Shown here: positions 7,404-17,447 of the stretch, one piece after another
Position numbering within the stretch: the first letter of the stretch is position 1
How the letters are laid out: every line of letters starts with the position of its first letter
Assembly (NCBI RefSeq): GCF_000764185.1
Contig: NZ_JQEC01000002.1
Location: 186,001 to 250,000 of the forward strand
Reading direction: 5' to 3'
DNA from: Colwellia psychrerythraea
GTDB lineage: Bacteria > Pseudomonadota > Gammaproteobacteria > Enterobacterales > Alteromonadaceae
DNA length: 64,000 bases
The notes under the pieces: generated by a model
The model's database searches: none
Told to the model about the DNA's origin: nothing
The model's input: the letters and a program-made list of their open reading frames with translations, nothing else
Program-made: the position numbers and the translations under genes

Positions 7404-9038
7404 ATGACTACAGACGTAATAGAACAAGATTCGCACGACGAACATCATGATGACTCACATGAACATGGGAAAATGACTGGCATAAAACGCTGGCTTTATA
7501 CCACCAACCATAAGGATATCGGCACCCTATATTTATGGTTTGCTTTTATTATGTTTTTAACTGGTGGCGCCATGGCTATGGTCATTCGTGCAGAGTTATT
7601 TCAGCCTGGATTACAACTTGTAGAGCCAGACTTTTTTAACCAGCTAACCACAGTGCATGGTTTAATCATGGTTTTTGGCGCCATTATGCCGGCCTTTACT
7701 GGTTTTGCTAACTGGATGTTACCTATGATGTTAGGTGCTCCAGATATGGCACTGCCACGGATGAATAACTGGAGTTTTTGGATTCTGCCTTTTGCCTTTG
7801 CTATTTTGCTTGGCTCTTTCTTTATGGAAAGTGGTGCTCCTAACTTTGGTTGGACCTTCTATGCGCCACTATCAACAACCTATTCAAATGGTAGTACTGC
7901 CTTCTTCGTTTTTGCTGTGCATATTATGGGTATATCATCAATTATGGGTGCGATTAATATTGTTGTAACCATAATGAATTTGCGTGCCCCTGGCATGACT
8001 TATATGAAGATGCCGTTATTTGTTTGGACCTTCTTTATCACTGCCTATTTGTTGATTGCCGTCATGCCCGTCCTCGCTGGCGTGGTCACCATGTTACTGA
8101 CCGATACTTATTTTGGTACAAGTTTCTTTGACGCTGCCGGTGGCGGTGATCCGGTTATGTTCCAACATATTTTTTGGTTCTTTGGCCACCCTGAAGTTTA
8201 TATTATGATTTTACCGGCCTTTGGTATCGTCTCTACCATTATTCCGGCTTTTTCTCGCAAACGGTTATTCGGTTATAGTTCAATGGTTTATGCCACGTCA
8301 TCCATTGCTTTATTATCTTTTATCGTTTGGGCACATCACATGTTCACCACAGGTATGCCGCTATTTGGTGAATTATTCTTTATGTATTGCACCATGCTCA
8401 TTGCGGTACCCACTGGCGTTAAAGTATTTAACTGGGTAGCAACTATGTGGCGTGGTTCATTAAGCTTTGAAACACCTATGTTGTTTTCAATCGCTTTTGT
8501 GATTTTATTTACCATTGGCGGCTTCTCTGGCTTGATGTTAGCAATGACGCCGGTTGATTTTCAATATCACGATACCTATTTTGTCGTTGCTCACTTTCAT
8601 TATGTCTTAGTTACCGGCTCACTATTTTCGATTTATGCCGGCGCATATTATTGGTTACCAAAATGGACCGGTCATATGTACAACGATACCTTGAGTAAGT
8701 GGCATTTCTGGTGTTCATTAATATCAGTAAACTTATTGTTCTTCCCTATGCACTTTTTAGGACTAGCAGGTATGCCGCGCAGAATTCCTGATTACGCGCT
8801 GCAATTTGCCGACTTTAATAAGTGGGTCAGTATTGGCGGCTTTGCCTTCGGTTTATCACAACTTATTTTCTTGGCTGTAGTCATAAAATGTATTCGCGGC
8901 GGTGAAAAAGCGCCAGCCAAACCTTGGGATGGTGCAATAGGTTTAGAGTGGACTGTAGCGAGCCCTGCTCCTTATCACACCTTTAGTACACCGCCACCGC
9001 AAAAAGATATCGATAACGCCGATCAGCACGAGCACTAA
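7404..9038 (+). CDS. ctaD: Cytochrome c oxidase subunit I
   Basis: The 544-aa catalytic subunit carrying heme a and the heme a3-CuB site, about twelve membrane helices. Diagnostic segments are WFFGHPEVYI (CuB His and the cross-linked Tyr), WAHHMFTTG (CuB histidines) and HDTYFVVAHFHYVL (heme ligands). The D-channel entrance is consistent with an A-family heme-copper oxidase. The N-terminus is His/Asp-rich (SHDEHHDDSHEHG) and the C-terminus ends DADQHEH, which might bind metal. AGGGG upstream supports the start, 11 bp after coxB. Confidence 0.98.
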   Translation: MTTDVIEQDSHDEHHDDSHEHGKMTGIKRWLYTTNHKDIGTLYLWFAFIMFLTGGAMAMVIRAELFQPGLQLVEPDFFNQLTTVHGLIMVFGAIMPAFTGFANWMLPMMLGAPDMALPRMNNWSFWILPFAFAILLGSFFMESGAPNFGWTFYAPLSTTYSNGSTAFFVFAVHIMGISSIMGAINIVVTIMNLRAPGMTYMKMPLFVWTFFITAYLLIAVMPVLAGVVTMLLTDTYFGTSFFDAAGGGDPVMFQHIFWFFGHPEVYIMILPAFGIVSTIIPAFSRKRLFGYSSMVYATSSIALLSFIVWAHHMFTTGMPLFGELFFMYCTMLIAVPTGVKVFNWVATMWRGSLSFETPMLFSIAFVILFTIGGFSGLMLAMTPVDFQYHDTYFVVAHFHYVLVTGSLFSIYAGAYYWLPKWTGHMYNDTLSKWHFWCSLISVNLLFFPMHFLGLAGMPRRIPDYALQFADFNKWVSIGGFAFGLSQLIFLAVVIKCIRGGEKAPAKPWDGAIGLEWTVASPAPYHTFSTPPPQKDIDNADQHEH

Positions 9039-9043
9039 TTAAT

Positions 9044-9610
9044 ATGACTGATAAAGAGCAAGCTCAAAAGCAGATTGATACGGTAAACAATAGCAACAGC
9101 AAAACTGTAAAGAAGTTGTTGTTAGTAGTTATTGCTATGTTTGGCTTTGGTTTTGCTCTAGTGCCTTTATACGACGTTTTTTGTGATATTACAGGCTTAA
9201 ATGGTAAGACAAACACCACCGCCGCCAGTTATGAGGCGAGTGCTGTCGACACATCTCGACTGATAAAAGTACAGTTTATTACTCGAAATGCTAAAGGCAT
9301 ACCGTGGAAGTTTGAACCAGTATTGAATGAAGTTAATGTTCACCCTGGTGAAATTAAAGTTGTCTCTTTTTATGCAAAAAACAATGCTTTACATGACATT
9401 ATCGGTCAAGCAGTACCGTCAGTATCACCGGGTTTAGCAGCCAATTATTTTCACAAAATTGAATGTTTTTGCTTTACCCAACAGCCGTTGAAAGCTTCAG
9501 AAGATGTTGAAATGGCTTTACAGTTTTATGTCGATTTAGATTTACCAGAAGATATCAACACCTTAACTTTATCTTATACCTTGTATGACATAACAGAGAA
9601 GTCGTCATAG
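9044..9610 (+). CDS. ctaG: Cytochrome c oxidase assembly protein CtaG/Cox11
   Basis: A 188-aa membrane-anchored copper chaperone that loads CuB into subunit I. One N-terminal membrane helix (about 23-43) is followed by the YDVFCDITGLNGKT motif and a periplasmic domain containing the copper motif CFCF (IECFCFTQQ). The gene starts 5 bp after ctaD, implying translational coupling. Confidence 0.95.
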   Translation: MTDKEQAQKQIDTVNNSNSKTVKKLLLVVIAMFGFGFALVPLYDVFCDITGLNGKTNTTAASYEASAVDTSRLIKVQFITRNAKGIPWKFEPVLNEVNVHPGEIKVVSFYAKNNALHDIIGQAVPSVSPGLAANYFHKIECFCFTQQPLKASEDVEMALQFYVDLDLPEDINTLTLSYTLYDITEKSS

Positions 9611-9634
9611 GGTTCACTGAAAAAGGGATAGAAA

Positions 9635-10519
9635 ATGACTAACAAAGAATACGAAAGTTATTACGTACCCAACCAAAGTCACTGGCCAATTGTTGGCGCA
9701 GTAGCATTATTTATGATCGCCTTTGGTGCAGGTAACTATGTAACAGATTTATCAAAGCAAGAAAGTGGTTACGGTGGTTATTTACTTTTAGCTGGTATTG
9801 CCCTTGTGGTGTATATGCTGGTTGGCTGGTTTAGTGATGTTATCAACGAGTCATTAGCAGGTAAATACTCTCACCAAATGGATAATTCATTCCGCCAAGG
9901 CATGAGTTGGTTTATTTTTTCTGAAGTGATGTTTTTTGCCGCTTTTTTTGGTGCATTATTATATTTACGTGTATTTTCGATACCTTGGCTTGGGGGCGCT
10001 GGCAATAATGTAGAAACTGGGGCTGTACTTTGGCCTGAATTTAAGGCGATATGGCCGTTAATAAAAACCCCTGATGGCACAACTACTACAGCTATGGGTT
10101 GGTATGGCTTACCATTAATTAATACGGTGTTGCTGTTAACCTCTTCTGTTACCGCTCACTTTGCTCATAGTGCCTTAATTAAAAACAATCGTAGCCAGCT
10201 TAAAGCCTGGCTTGGCATAACCATTTTACTTGGTTTGGCTTTTATGTTTTTTCAAGTACAAGAATATGCGCACGGCTACTCAGAAGAGATGCGACTATTT
10301 TTAGATAGTGGTGTCTACGGTAATACCTTTTACTTATTAACTGGCTTTCACGGCATGCATGTCACCTTGGGCTGTATCATGTTGATAGTCATGTGGTTGA
10401 GAGTTTTAAAAGGTCACTTTACCCCAGAAAATCATTTTGCCTTTCAAGCAGCAAGTTGGTATTGGCATTTTGTCGATGTTGTTTGGGTAATGCTATTTGT
10501 CTTTGTTTATATTTTATAA
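9635..10519 (+). CDS. ctaE: Cytochrome c oxidase subunit III
   Basis: The 294-aa third core subunit, seven predicted membrane helices. Typical family stretches are FSEVMFFAAFFGALLY, TVLLLTSSVTAHFAH, QVQEYAHG, LLTGFHGMHVTLGCI and WHFVDVVWV at the C-terminus. It stabilises the catalytic core and proton uptake. AAGGG supports the start. Confidence 0.97.
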   Translation: MTNKEYESYYVPNQSHWPIVGAVALFMIAFGAGNYVTDLSKQESGYGGYLLLAGIALVVYMLVGWFSDVINESLAGKYSHQMDNSFRQGMSWFIFSEVMFFAAFFGALLYLRVFSIPWLGGAGNNVETGAVLWPEFKAIWPLIKTPDGTTTTAMGWYGLPLINTVLLLTSSVTAHFAHSALIKNNRSQLKAWLGITILLGLAFMFFQVQEYAHGYSEEMRLFLDSGVYGNTFYLLTGFHGMHVTLGCIMLIVMWLRVLKGHFTPENHFAFQAASWYWHFVDVVWVMLFVFVYIL

Positions 10520-10530
10520 GGTCTGATTTT

Positions 10531-11337
10531 TTGCAGTATGTTGATAAACTAAAAAAGATACCTATACAATCACTAGTAAGAACTGCCCTTTGGTTAGGGC
10601 TAACGCTTAGCGTCTTTTTATGTTTAGTGAAATTATCACTTTGGCAATATCACCGCGGTTTTGAGAAAGAGCAACGAACTGCCCGTATTAGCCAACTAAA
10701 TCAACAATCACCGCTAACTCTTAGTGAGGTTGTCAACATCGCTGCAGAAGAGCAGTTCACTGGCAAGGAAAGTATTAACGATTTCCCAGTAACTATTACT
10801 GGGGAATTTAACCAAAATTATATTTTTTTACTTGATAATCAAGTAGAAAAATCTTCGTTAGGTTATCGGGTATTACAAGTTGTACAAACACCAACTCATA
10901 CAGTATTAGTCAATTTAGGCTGGGTGCAAGGCTCGATAGATAGAAACATACTGCCTGATGTAACCGCATTGCATGGTCAGTATACATTTCATGGTCATGT
11001 TCGTATTGTTGAACAAGGCATCATGCTTACAGAGCAAGATTTTACCCATGTCAGTTGGCCGTTACGGGTACAACAAATTGAGTTAGCTAAATTTTCCTCC
11101 CTTATTAACAAACCACTTCTTCCCTTTGTTATCTATGTAGATAAAGAAGAAAGTCTAGGTTATAAAAAAAATTGGCACCCGATAGTGATGCCTGCGGAAA
11201 AGCATTTTGGCTACGCCTTTCAATGGGCTACGCTAGCTATTGCTTGGTTAATATTAATGATTTGTTTACGAATTAAAACTCAAAAAGATGTTAAAAAAAT
11301 GACAACAAACTCAGTTAATGCTTTGCAAAATAGCTGA
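10531..11337 (+). CDS. SURF1-family oxidase assembly protein
   Basis: A SURF1/Shy1-like membrane protein assisting insertion of heme a into subunit I. I place the start at TTG 10531, 9 nt after AAGG; the upstream part of this frame runs inside ctaE. The 268-aa product has an N-terminal helix (WLGLTLSVFLCLVKLSLWQ), the periplasmic domain with VLVNLGWV, and a C-terminal helix after KHFGYAFQWATLAIAW, the standard SURF1 ending. Confidence 0.9.
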   Translation: MQYVDKLKKIPIQSLVRTALWLGLTLSVFLCLVKLSLWQYHRGFEKEQRTARISQLNQQSPLTLSEVVNIAAEEQFTGKESINDFPVTITGEFNQNYIFLLDNQVEKSSLGYRVLQVVQTPTHTVLVNLGWVQGSIDRNILPDVTALHGQYTFHGHVRIVEQGIMLTEQDFTHVSWPLRVQQIELAKFSSLINKPLLPFVIYVDKEESLGYKKNWHPIVMPAEKHFGYAFQWATLAIAWLILMICLRIKTQKDVKKMTTNSVNALQNS

Positions 11338-11382
11338 ACGAATACATTCATCATAATAAAAAGAATAATAAGGCGGTAAAGT

Positions 11383-12000
11383 ATGGCTAAATCAATTTCT
11401 CCCAGTGATTCAAATGATAATGCTACCTTGCCCTTGGATAATACCAGCAAGAAAAAAACTAAAAACCGTCGCAGTTTATTATTGCTACTAGGCGTATTTA
11501 TCTTACCCATTTTATTAGCCAAGTTAGCCTTAGATAACCAGTGGTTAGATCTAGGGGTGACTAACCAAGGTGTGTTAATACCTCAACCATTAACGCTGAC
11601 CGAATTAGGTATTGATGAACCCGAGCTAGCTAAACAATGGCTTATCATTTATCGGCTACCCAAAACATGTTCTGATATTTGCTTACACAGCATCGAGACC
11701 GTACATAACAGTTATGTCGCGCTAGGCAAAGATATGCCTAGAGTCACTCCGGTATTACTCAAGACCAATATTTTTTCTGCCCTGCAAAGTAAGCAACTTG
11801 CTAAAAGCCAGTGGAAAATACGCAGCTTAACCCCACAAATGGATAACTTATTGCAAGGTCCACAGGTACTTATCGCTGACCCGTTAGGCAATATTATTCT
11901 ACGACATCAACTACCTGAAAAAGCGCAGCAACAAGCGGCTTTAGGTAAAGCGATTGTCGCCGATATGAAAAAACTTTTGAAATACTCTAAGGTTGGTTAA
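11383..12000 (+). CDS. SCO-like membrane protein with CxxxC motif
   Basis: A 205-aa protein with one N-terminal membrane helix (RRSLLLLLGVFILPILLAKL) and a periplasmic domain. The domain has WLIIYRLPKTCSDICLHSIE, whose CSDIC spacing equals the CxxxC copper motif of SCO proteins, and ends with VLIADPLGNIIL, as in thioredoxin folds. I see no obvious equivalent of the SCO histidine. Its position between SURF1 and ctaA suggests a role in oxidase copper or thiol handling (inference). AAGG supports the start. Genes of this type in cox operons are usually annotated hypothetical. Confidence 0.7.
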   Translation: MAKSISPSDSNDNATLPLDNTSKKKTKNRRSLLLLLGVFILPILLAKLALDNQWLDLGVTNQGVLIPQPLTLTELGIDEPELAKQWLIIYRLPKTCSDICLHSIETVHNSYVALGKDMPRVTPVLLKTNIFSALQSKQLAKSQWKIRSLTPQMDNLLQGPQVLIADPLGNIILRHQLPEKAQQQAALGKAIVADMKKLLKYSKVG

Positions 12001-12004
12001 CTTA

Positions 12005-13066
12005 ATGACTGACCACAGCAAAAACACTCAAAACCTAAGTCGTTTAGTACTTACAAGCTTATTATTAGCTATTGTTGTCATTGGCTTAGGTGCCTATACA
12101 CGCTTAACACATGCCGGCCTAGGCTGCCCAGATTGGCCGACCTGTTATGGCTTACTTGATGTTCCTCAAACCAGTGCTCAAATTGCAGCAGCTGAGCAAG
12201 CTTTCCCACAAAAGCCTGTTGAACCAGCTAAAGCATGGAACGAAATGATTCACCGCTATTTCGCCGGCAGTTTAGGTTTACTTATTGCTGCGATTGCTTT
12301 CTTTTCAGTTAAATTGCGCTTTTCCAAACGTTCAACTATTAGGTATCCGGTAATTCTGCCCTTATTTATTTTATGCGTTGTTATCTTTCAAGCAGCGCTT
12401 GGCATGTGGACGGTAACGCTGAAATTAATGCCCATAGTAGTGATGGGACACCTACTCGGCGGCTTTACCACGCTGTGTTTATTGTTTTTATTATATTTAC
12501 GCATAAATGCTAAAGGTATAAATGCCCAAGGTGGAAACCTAGTCGATTGGCAACTTAAAAAATACAGTAGCTACGCTCTATTAGGTATTAGCATTTTAAC
12601 AGCACAAATAGCACTCGGCGGTTGGACTTCCTCAAACTATGCGGCAATGAGCTGTGTAGAGTTGCCTATTTGTCAGGGTGACTGGCTTGGAAATTTAACT
12701 TTTGAGCAGTCTTTTGATCTAATTCCCCCTAATAAAGACAGTTATGAATTTGGTCATCTAGAACACAATGAAAGGGTTACTATCCATGTTAGTCATCGTA
12801 TAGGAGCAATCATAACAGGTGTTTTTATTGCGTGGTTAGCCATCATGGTTTTCCTAAGAGCGAGAACACATGCAATAAAAAGCACCGCGCTAGTATTACT
12901 TAGTTTATTAATTGTGCAGATCAGCTTAGGCATTAGTAATATCTGGTTTTCATTACCACTTAAAGTTGCCGTCGCGCACAACTTAGTTGCCGCCTGTTTA
13001 ATGCTGAGTTTAATCACTTTAGCTTATAAGTTAAGACAAAATTCTGAGGAGTCATTCTATGAATAA
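12005..13066 (+). CDS. ctaA: Heme A synthase (Cox15/CtaA)
   Basis: Oxidises heme O to heme A for the aa3 oxidase. The 353-aa product has eight membrane helices and paired heme-ligand histidines in [20 protein letters not shown] and AHNLVA, plus [16 protein letters not shown] near the N-terminus. A TTG at 11993 is in frame, but AAGG abuts it; the ATG at 12005 has usable spacing and is preferred. It nearly adjoins the previous gene and overlaps ctaB by 8 bp. Confidence 0.95.
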   Translation: MTDHSKNTQNLSRLVLTSLLLAIVVIGLGAYTRLTHAGLGCPDWPTCYGLLDVPQTSAQIAAAEQAFPQKPVEPAKAWNEMIHRYFAGSLGLLIAAIAFFSVKLRFSKRSTIRYPVILPLFILCVVIFQAALGMWTVTLKLMPIVVMGHLLGGFTTLCLLFLLYLRINAKGINAQGGNLVDWQLKKYSSYALLGISILTAQIALGGWTSSNYAAMSCVELPICQGDWLGNLTFEQSFDLIPPNKDSYEFGHLEHNERVTIHVSHRIGAIITGVFIAWLAIMVFLRARTHAIKSTALVLLSLLIVQISLGISNIWFSLPLKVAVAHNLVAACLMLSLITLAYKLRQNSEESFYE

Positions 13067-14012
13067 GGCCATAAATAAAACAATTAGTGAAGCAATGCCA
13101 GCTACGGTCAACGTCGATAGCAATAACGCCCTGAGTCATATTTTCACTAATTGGCGTGCTTATTACGATATCACCAAGCCGAAGGTTGTCGCCTTACTGG
13201 TACTAACAGCACTCGTTGGTATGAGCTTATCTGTTCCTGGAGGACTGCCGTGGCAACTACTGTTGCCAGCAATGTTAGGTATAGCGTTACTTTCTTCTGC
13301 GGCGGCGGCCATTAATCATATTGTCGATGAAAAAATTGATACCATTATGGGAAGAACACATAACAGGCCTTTACCAGAAGGCAGGCTCAGTGTCAGTAAT
13401 GCAGTAGTTTTCGCGGCAAGCATAGCCTTGTTAGGTTTTATTATTCTTTATACTTTAGTTAATCCTCTTACCGCTTTTTTAACTTTAGCCGGCTTAGTGG
13501 GTTATAGCTTTGTTTATACCTTGTATCTTAAGCGCGCTACACCACAAAACATCACTATTGGCGGTTTAGCTGGTGCAATTCCACCTTTACTAGGCTGGAC
13601 AGCTATGACCAATGAGATAGCGCCTAATGCCTTGTTGTTAGTGTTGATTATTTTCACTTGGACACCACCACACTTTTGGGCATTAGCGATCCACCGTAAA
13701 AATGATTATGCCAAAGTCAATATACCTATGTTGCCGGTAACCCATGGCATTAGCTTTACCAAAACCCAAATATTGCTCTATACAATATTACTTTTTGTGG
13801 TTTGTTTATTGCCTTATTTAGTTGGCATGAGTAATTGGCTGTATTTGGTAGGGGCGTGCGTGTTGAACTTGATCTTTTTTGGCTATGCCTGGCAACTTAA
13901 ATTTAATGCCAAAGAAGAAACCGCTATGGCAACTTTCAAGTTTTCTATCATACACTTAATGTTGCTATTTATTATTTTATTAATTGACCATTATTGGCTA
14001 CCTATGAGTTAG
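13059..14012 (+). CDS. ctaB: Protoheme IX farnesyltransferase (heme O synthase)
   Basis: Transfers a farnesyl group to protoheme to make heme O, the substrate of CtaA. The 317-aa UbiA-superfamily membrane protein carries the prenyl-diphosphate motif [20 protein letters not shown] and the second motif [13 protein letters not shown]. About nine helices. GAGGAG precedes the ATG, which lies within the end of ctaA. Confidence 0.97.
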   Translation: MNKAINKTISEAMPATVNVDSNNALSHIFTNWRAYYDITKPKVVALLVLTALVGMSLSVPGGLPWQLLLPAMLGIALLSSAAAAINHIVDEKIDTIMGRTHNRPLPEGRLSVSNAVVFAASIALLGFIILYTLVNPLTAFLTLAGLVGYSFVYTLYLKRATPQNITIGGLAGAIPPLLGWTAMTNEIAPNALLLVLIIFTWTPPHFWALAIHRKNDYAKVNIPMLPVTHGISFTKTQILLYTILLFVVCLLPYLVGMSNWLYLVGACVLNLIFFGYAWQLKFNAKEETAMATFKFSIIHLMLLFIILLIDHYWLPMS

Positions 14013-14108
14013 TGATTGAACGCTATCAGTAAAACTTAGTCATAAAAAATGTTCCGTGATAATTTATAACAAGCGCTTAGTAACAATGGCGCTAAAGACA
14101 GGATTTCA

Positions 14109-14780
14109 ATGAATAAAACTATCTATGCCATGGTTGCCTTACTCTCCATCTTAGCTGGTGCTGTCGGATTTTATTTTATTAGCCAAGCTAAACAACTACC
14201 AGCACCGAAATATGCTTTGCATTACCAGCAAGCGCGGCCATTATCCGCTTTTACTTTTACTGATGAGCTAGAGCGGGACTTTAATAATGCTCATCTACAA
14301 GGCAAGTGGTCGTTGGTTTTTTTTGGTTATACTTCCTGCCCTGATGTCTGCCCAACCACCTTACAAAATCTCAATTTCATTTATGATGATCTAACGGCTA
14401 TTGCCAGCAACAGCCAAGTACTCTTAGTGACTGTTGATCCAAAAAGAGACAACATAACAAAGCTCGCTCAATATATTGCTTATTTTAACCCTGAGTTCAA
14501 AGCCTTGCGAGCAGAGCATGATGTATTATTTCCGTTTGCTCGAAATTTAGGGTTGATGTATGCCATTACGAGTAAAGAGACAAGTAAAAGCGGAGATGAT
14601 ATGTCGGGATCAGATGAAAATTATTGGGTAGATCACAGCGCGTCTTTGGCTCTAATCAACCCTGAGGGCAAGGTAGCGGCGATATTTAGACCTGAGCAAG
14701 AAGTCGGTCAAGTGCCAACTATTGATAATGATAAGTTATTAAGCGACTACCAAAAAATAGTCGCTCTTTATAATAAATAA
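14109..14780 (+). CDS. SCO1/SenC copper chaperone
   Basis: A 223-aa membrane-tethered thioredoxin-fold copper protein serving the CuA centre of subunit II. It has an N-terminal helix, the CxxxC copper site GYTSCPDVCPTT, the VTVDPKRD segment and the copper-binding histidine in VDHSASLALINPEG. Last gene of the oxidase block, 96 bp after ctaB, with AGGA before the start. Confidence 0.95.
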   Translation: MNKTIYAMVALLSILAGAVGFYFISQAKQLPAPKYALHYQQARPLSAFTFTDELERDFNNAHLQGKWSLVFFGYTSCPDVCPTTLQNLNFIYDDLTAIASNSQVLLVTVDPKRDNITKLAQYIAYFNPEFKALRAEHDVLFPFARNLGLMYAITSKETSKSGDDMSGSDENYWVDHSASLALINPEGKVAAIFRPEQEVGQVPTIDNDKLLSDYQKIVALYNK

Positions 14781-14824
14781 GTAAGTAATAAGTGTAAGAC
14801 ATTTGGGATAAAGGCCATAACCTA

Positions 14825-15898
14825 TTATAAATGGTACCAACTGCCATCGTCTTTTAAGATAAACCAAGGCTTTGAATACCAGTAATAGCGCCCTGGTTTA
14901 CTAATGCTTGCCGCAGTGCAGTTTGCACGAACTCTGCCAACAGGTAAGTCTTTACTGAAGTTAATACTGAAACTCTTATCGTCATTCCAAGTGATCTTTT
15001 GTTTACCTAACCCTGAAATATAACAATTAAGTGCTGACTTATAAAAGTCACCTGTTTCGATGGCAAAGGTAATGCTCTTAGTTTTTTTATGTTTAAATAT
15101 TGTTTCGGCCTGCTCTCCCTCTAAGCGAATATTAAACGCCAATGAATTTAACTTATCACGTAAACCTGAAATCTTGTCGTAAGGTTTTGAAGCGGGAAAA
15201 CGTGGTACGCTAGTTAAGTCCGTTGTTAAATCAATCGCACCCGATTGCTGTGAAAATGCGACGAAGTCATTCTCTTTCGCCCAAGCTTGTACTGCCAAAT
15301 CATACTCGCCATAAGGGTAAGCATAATAACGCCAACTTTGGCCGGTATTATCTTTAATAATTGCTTCGGCTTTTAATAATAACTGTGTTTGTTTCTTCAA
15401 CCATTGTGCTTGCGTTACACCTTCGGCAATTCTGACCATTGAGTCATGTTCATAACCGTGATTAGCAATTATAACGCCTTCATCTGCAAGTGCTTTGAGT
15501 TGAATCCAAGACAAATAAGGCGAAGTACTTTTACTTTCATTACGATTGATGATGCCTGGGTTGACATAAATGGTATATGGGAAAGAAAATTTGTTTAAAA
15601 TGGGTTTTGCTTGCGTTAAAACATCGGTGTAAGCATCATCAAAAGTGATAGCGACACTTTTATCAGGTAAGGGTTGCTGCTTTTTAATGCCTTCAACTAG
15701 CTCAGATAACGGTACTACTTTAAAGTTATTATCTTTCAGATATTGAAGATGCACTTCAAATTGCTTGGGAGAAATGCTGGTACTAGCTGGCGTAGTATCA
15801 CTCACATGGTGATATTGTAAAATAACCGCGGCATGACTGTTGAGTGTTACAGCCAATAATAATGAAACTGAAAACAGTGTCCGCAACATATATTTCAT
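14825..15898 (-). CDS. Exported polysaccharide deacetylase family protein
   Basis: A carbohydrate esterase 4 (NodB-fold) protein of 357 aa. I use ATG at 15898 because AAAGG lies 8 nt upstream and it gives a signal peptide (MKYMLRTLFSVSLLL...SHA); the open frame extends to 15931. The metal site is visible as AITFDDAYTD and NHGYEHDS (HxxxxH), with YYAYPYGEYD later. A C-terminal beta region of about 100 residues follows. It probably removes acetyl groups from a surface polysaccharide; the exact substrate is unknown. Confidence 0.85.
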   Translation of the reverse strand: MKYMLRTLFSVSLLLAVTLNSHAAVILQYHHVSDTTPASTSISPKQFEVHLQYLKDNNFKVVPLSELVEGIKKQQPLPDKSVAITFDDAYTDVLTQAKPILNKFSFPYTIYVNPGIINRNESKSTSPYLSWIQLKALADEGVIIANHGYEHDSMVRIAEGVTQAQWLKKQTQLLLKAEAIIKDNTGQSWRYYAYPYGEYDLAVQAWAKENDFVAFSQQSGAIDLTTDLTSVPRFPASKPYDKISGLRDKLNSLAFNIRLEGEQAETIFKHKKTKSITFAIETGDFYKSALNCYISGLGKQKITWNDDKSFSINFSKDLPVGRVRANCTAASISKPGRYYWYSKPWFILKDDGSWYHL

Positions 15899-16033
15899 GG
15901 TATATACCTTTAAAAAATTAGATGATACCAATCCGCTTACAGTGGAACTCTCTTGCCGAGATTTATTTTTACGGGATGGTATCGGTAAAATAACGCCTTT
16001 CTCTTTAAATCACTAGCACTTTAGGGTATTTCT

Positions 16034-17371
16034 TTGTTTAAAAGTAGCCATTTAGATCAACACAAACGTTTATTTTATTTAGCATTGCCAATGATCTTAT
16101 CAAATATTACCGTACCACTACTTGGTTTGGTCGATACAGCAGTTATTGGCCATCTTGAACATGCCTACTTTTTAGGTGGCAGCACCATCGGCGCTATGCT
16201 TATAACCTCGGTAGTTTGGTTATGTGGTTTCTTACGTATGTCCACTACAGGTTTAAGTGCTCAAACTCTTGGGCTTGGTGATTTATCGAAAAACTTACTG
16301 ATATTGATACGTGGTGTTTGTCTGGCTATTGTTATTGGTATTGTATTTATCTTACTGCAAAACCCATTTCTTGATCTTGCCTTAGCCGTTGCCGGAGGAT
16401 CTGAAAAAGTACAGTTTTATGCCAATCAATATGCACAGATTCGCATTTGGGGAGTACCGGCCGCATTGGCAAATTTAGTTATTTTAGGCTGGCTAATTGG
16501 TAATCAACAGGGCAAAACAGTGATGTGGTTGCTTATTGCCACTAATGTAATCAATATTATTTTAGATCTACTCTTTGTTTATATTTTCCATTGGCAAGTA
16601 CAAGGCGTGGCTTTTGCTAGTTTATTGGCTGAGTACTCTGCGATGTTACTGGGTATAACTTTGATTGCTCATCATTATAAAAGCGCACTGACAAAGCTTG
16701 GCAGTGATTTTCGACAACTCTGTCGTGAGCTATTTGATAAACAAGTACTGCTCAACTATTTTCAACTAAATCGCGATATCTTAATCCGAACCTTATGTTT
16801 ACAAATTTGTTTTTTGTTTATTACTTTCCAAGGTGCAAGGTTAGGCGATACGGTTGTTGCCGCTAATGCCATTTTGATGAATTTCTTATTATTGATTTCT
16901 TTTGGTTTAGACGGCATTGCTAATGCTGCTGAAGCTTTGGTTGGTGAAGCACACGGGAAGAAAAATACTAAGCAACTTAAACTAACGGTTCGTATTGCGC
17001 TATTTTGGAGTTTTATCTTTGCTTGCTTATATACACTGTTATTTTCCACCTTAGCGCACTTTTTCTTAGGCATAATTTCTGATATTAGCAGTGTTATAAC
17101 ATTTGCAGAGCAGTATCTTTTCTGGATAATATTGTTACCCTTAGTGAGTTGCTGGTGCTTTTTATATGACGGTATTTATATCGGTTTAATGCAGGCTAAA
17201 GTAATGCGAAATAGTATGATAATAGCCACTTTCGGTTGTTTTTTTCCGCTTTGGTTTTTATTACAAGGCTTTGGCAATCATGGCTTATGGGCTGCTTTTT
17301 CAATTTTCATGTTGGCAAGAGGCGCAACCCTTGCGTGGCACTTTCATTGTTATCGAAAAGAAAGTATTTAA
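16034..17371 (+). CDS. MATE-family efflux transporter, DinF-like
   Basis: A 445-aa inner-membrane multidrug/toxin exporter with twelve predicted helices in two repeats (LALPMILSNITVPLLGLVDT at the N-terminus and the matching VVAANAILMNFLLLISFGLDG in the second half). The VDTAVIGHL and GIANAAEALVGEAHG segments fit the DinF subgroup. TTG start with AGGG 7 nt upstream. No LexA box is seen upstream, unlike E. coli dinF. The stop codon TAA is formed at the junction with a truncated MITE copy, so the original C-terminus may have been different. Confidence 0.88.
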   Translation: MFKSSHLDQHKRLFYLALPMILSNITVPLLGLVDTAVIGHLEHAYFLGGSTIGAMLITSVVWLCGFLRMSTTGLSAQTLGLGDLSKNLLILIRGVCLAIVIGIVFILLQNPFLDLALAVAGGSEKVQFYANQYAQIRIWGVPAALANLVILGWLIGNQQGKTVMWLLIATNVINIILDLLFVYIFHWQVQGVAFASLLAEYSAMLLGITLIAHHYKSALTKLGSDFRQLCRELFDKQVLLNYFQLNRDILIRTLCLQICFLFITFQGARLGDTVVAANAILMNFLLLISFGLDGIANAAEALVGEAHGKKNTKQLKLTVRIALFWSFIFACLYTLLFSTLAHFFLGIISDISSVITFAEQYLFWIILLPLVSCWCFLYDGIYIGLMQAKVMRNSMIIATFGCFFPLWFLLQGFGNHGLWAAFSIFMLARGATLAWHFHCYRKESI

Positions 17372-17447
17372 CCTAAACTCTGAATAAGCAGCACTTATTC
17401 AAGATTCCCCTCTATCCGAATCTCAGCGTTAAAACGTCGATAAATAA
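17371..17447. mobile_element. Truncated MITE copy C
   Basis: Seventy-seven bases match the left part of the intact element at 59433-59660: the diverged terminal repeat ACCTAAACTCTGAATAAGCAG, then the core TCAGCGTTAAAACGTCGATAAATAA. The homology stops abruptly at 17447. The end abuts TATTTA at 17365-17370, the same hexamer that flanks copy B. The other end is missing. Confidence 0.75.

Noticed and set aside
15932..16033. LexA box upstream of the DinF-like MATE gene
   Set aside because: I looked for CTGT-N8-ACAG and found none, so SOS control is not supported here.
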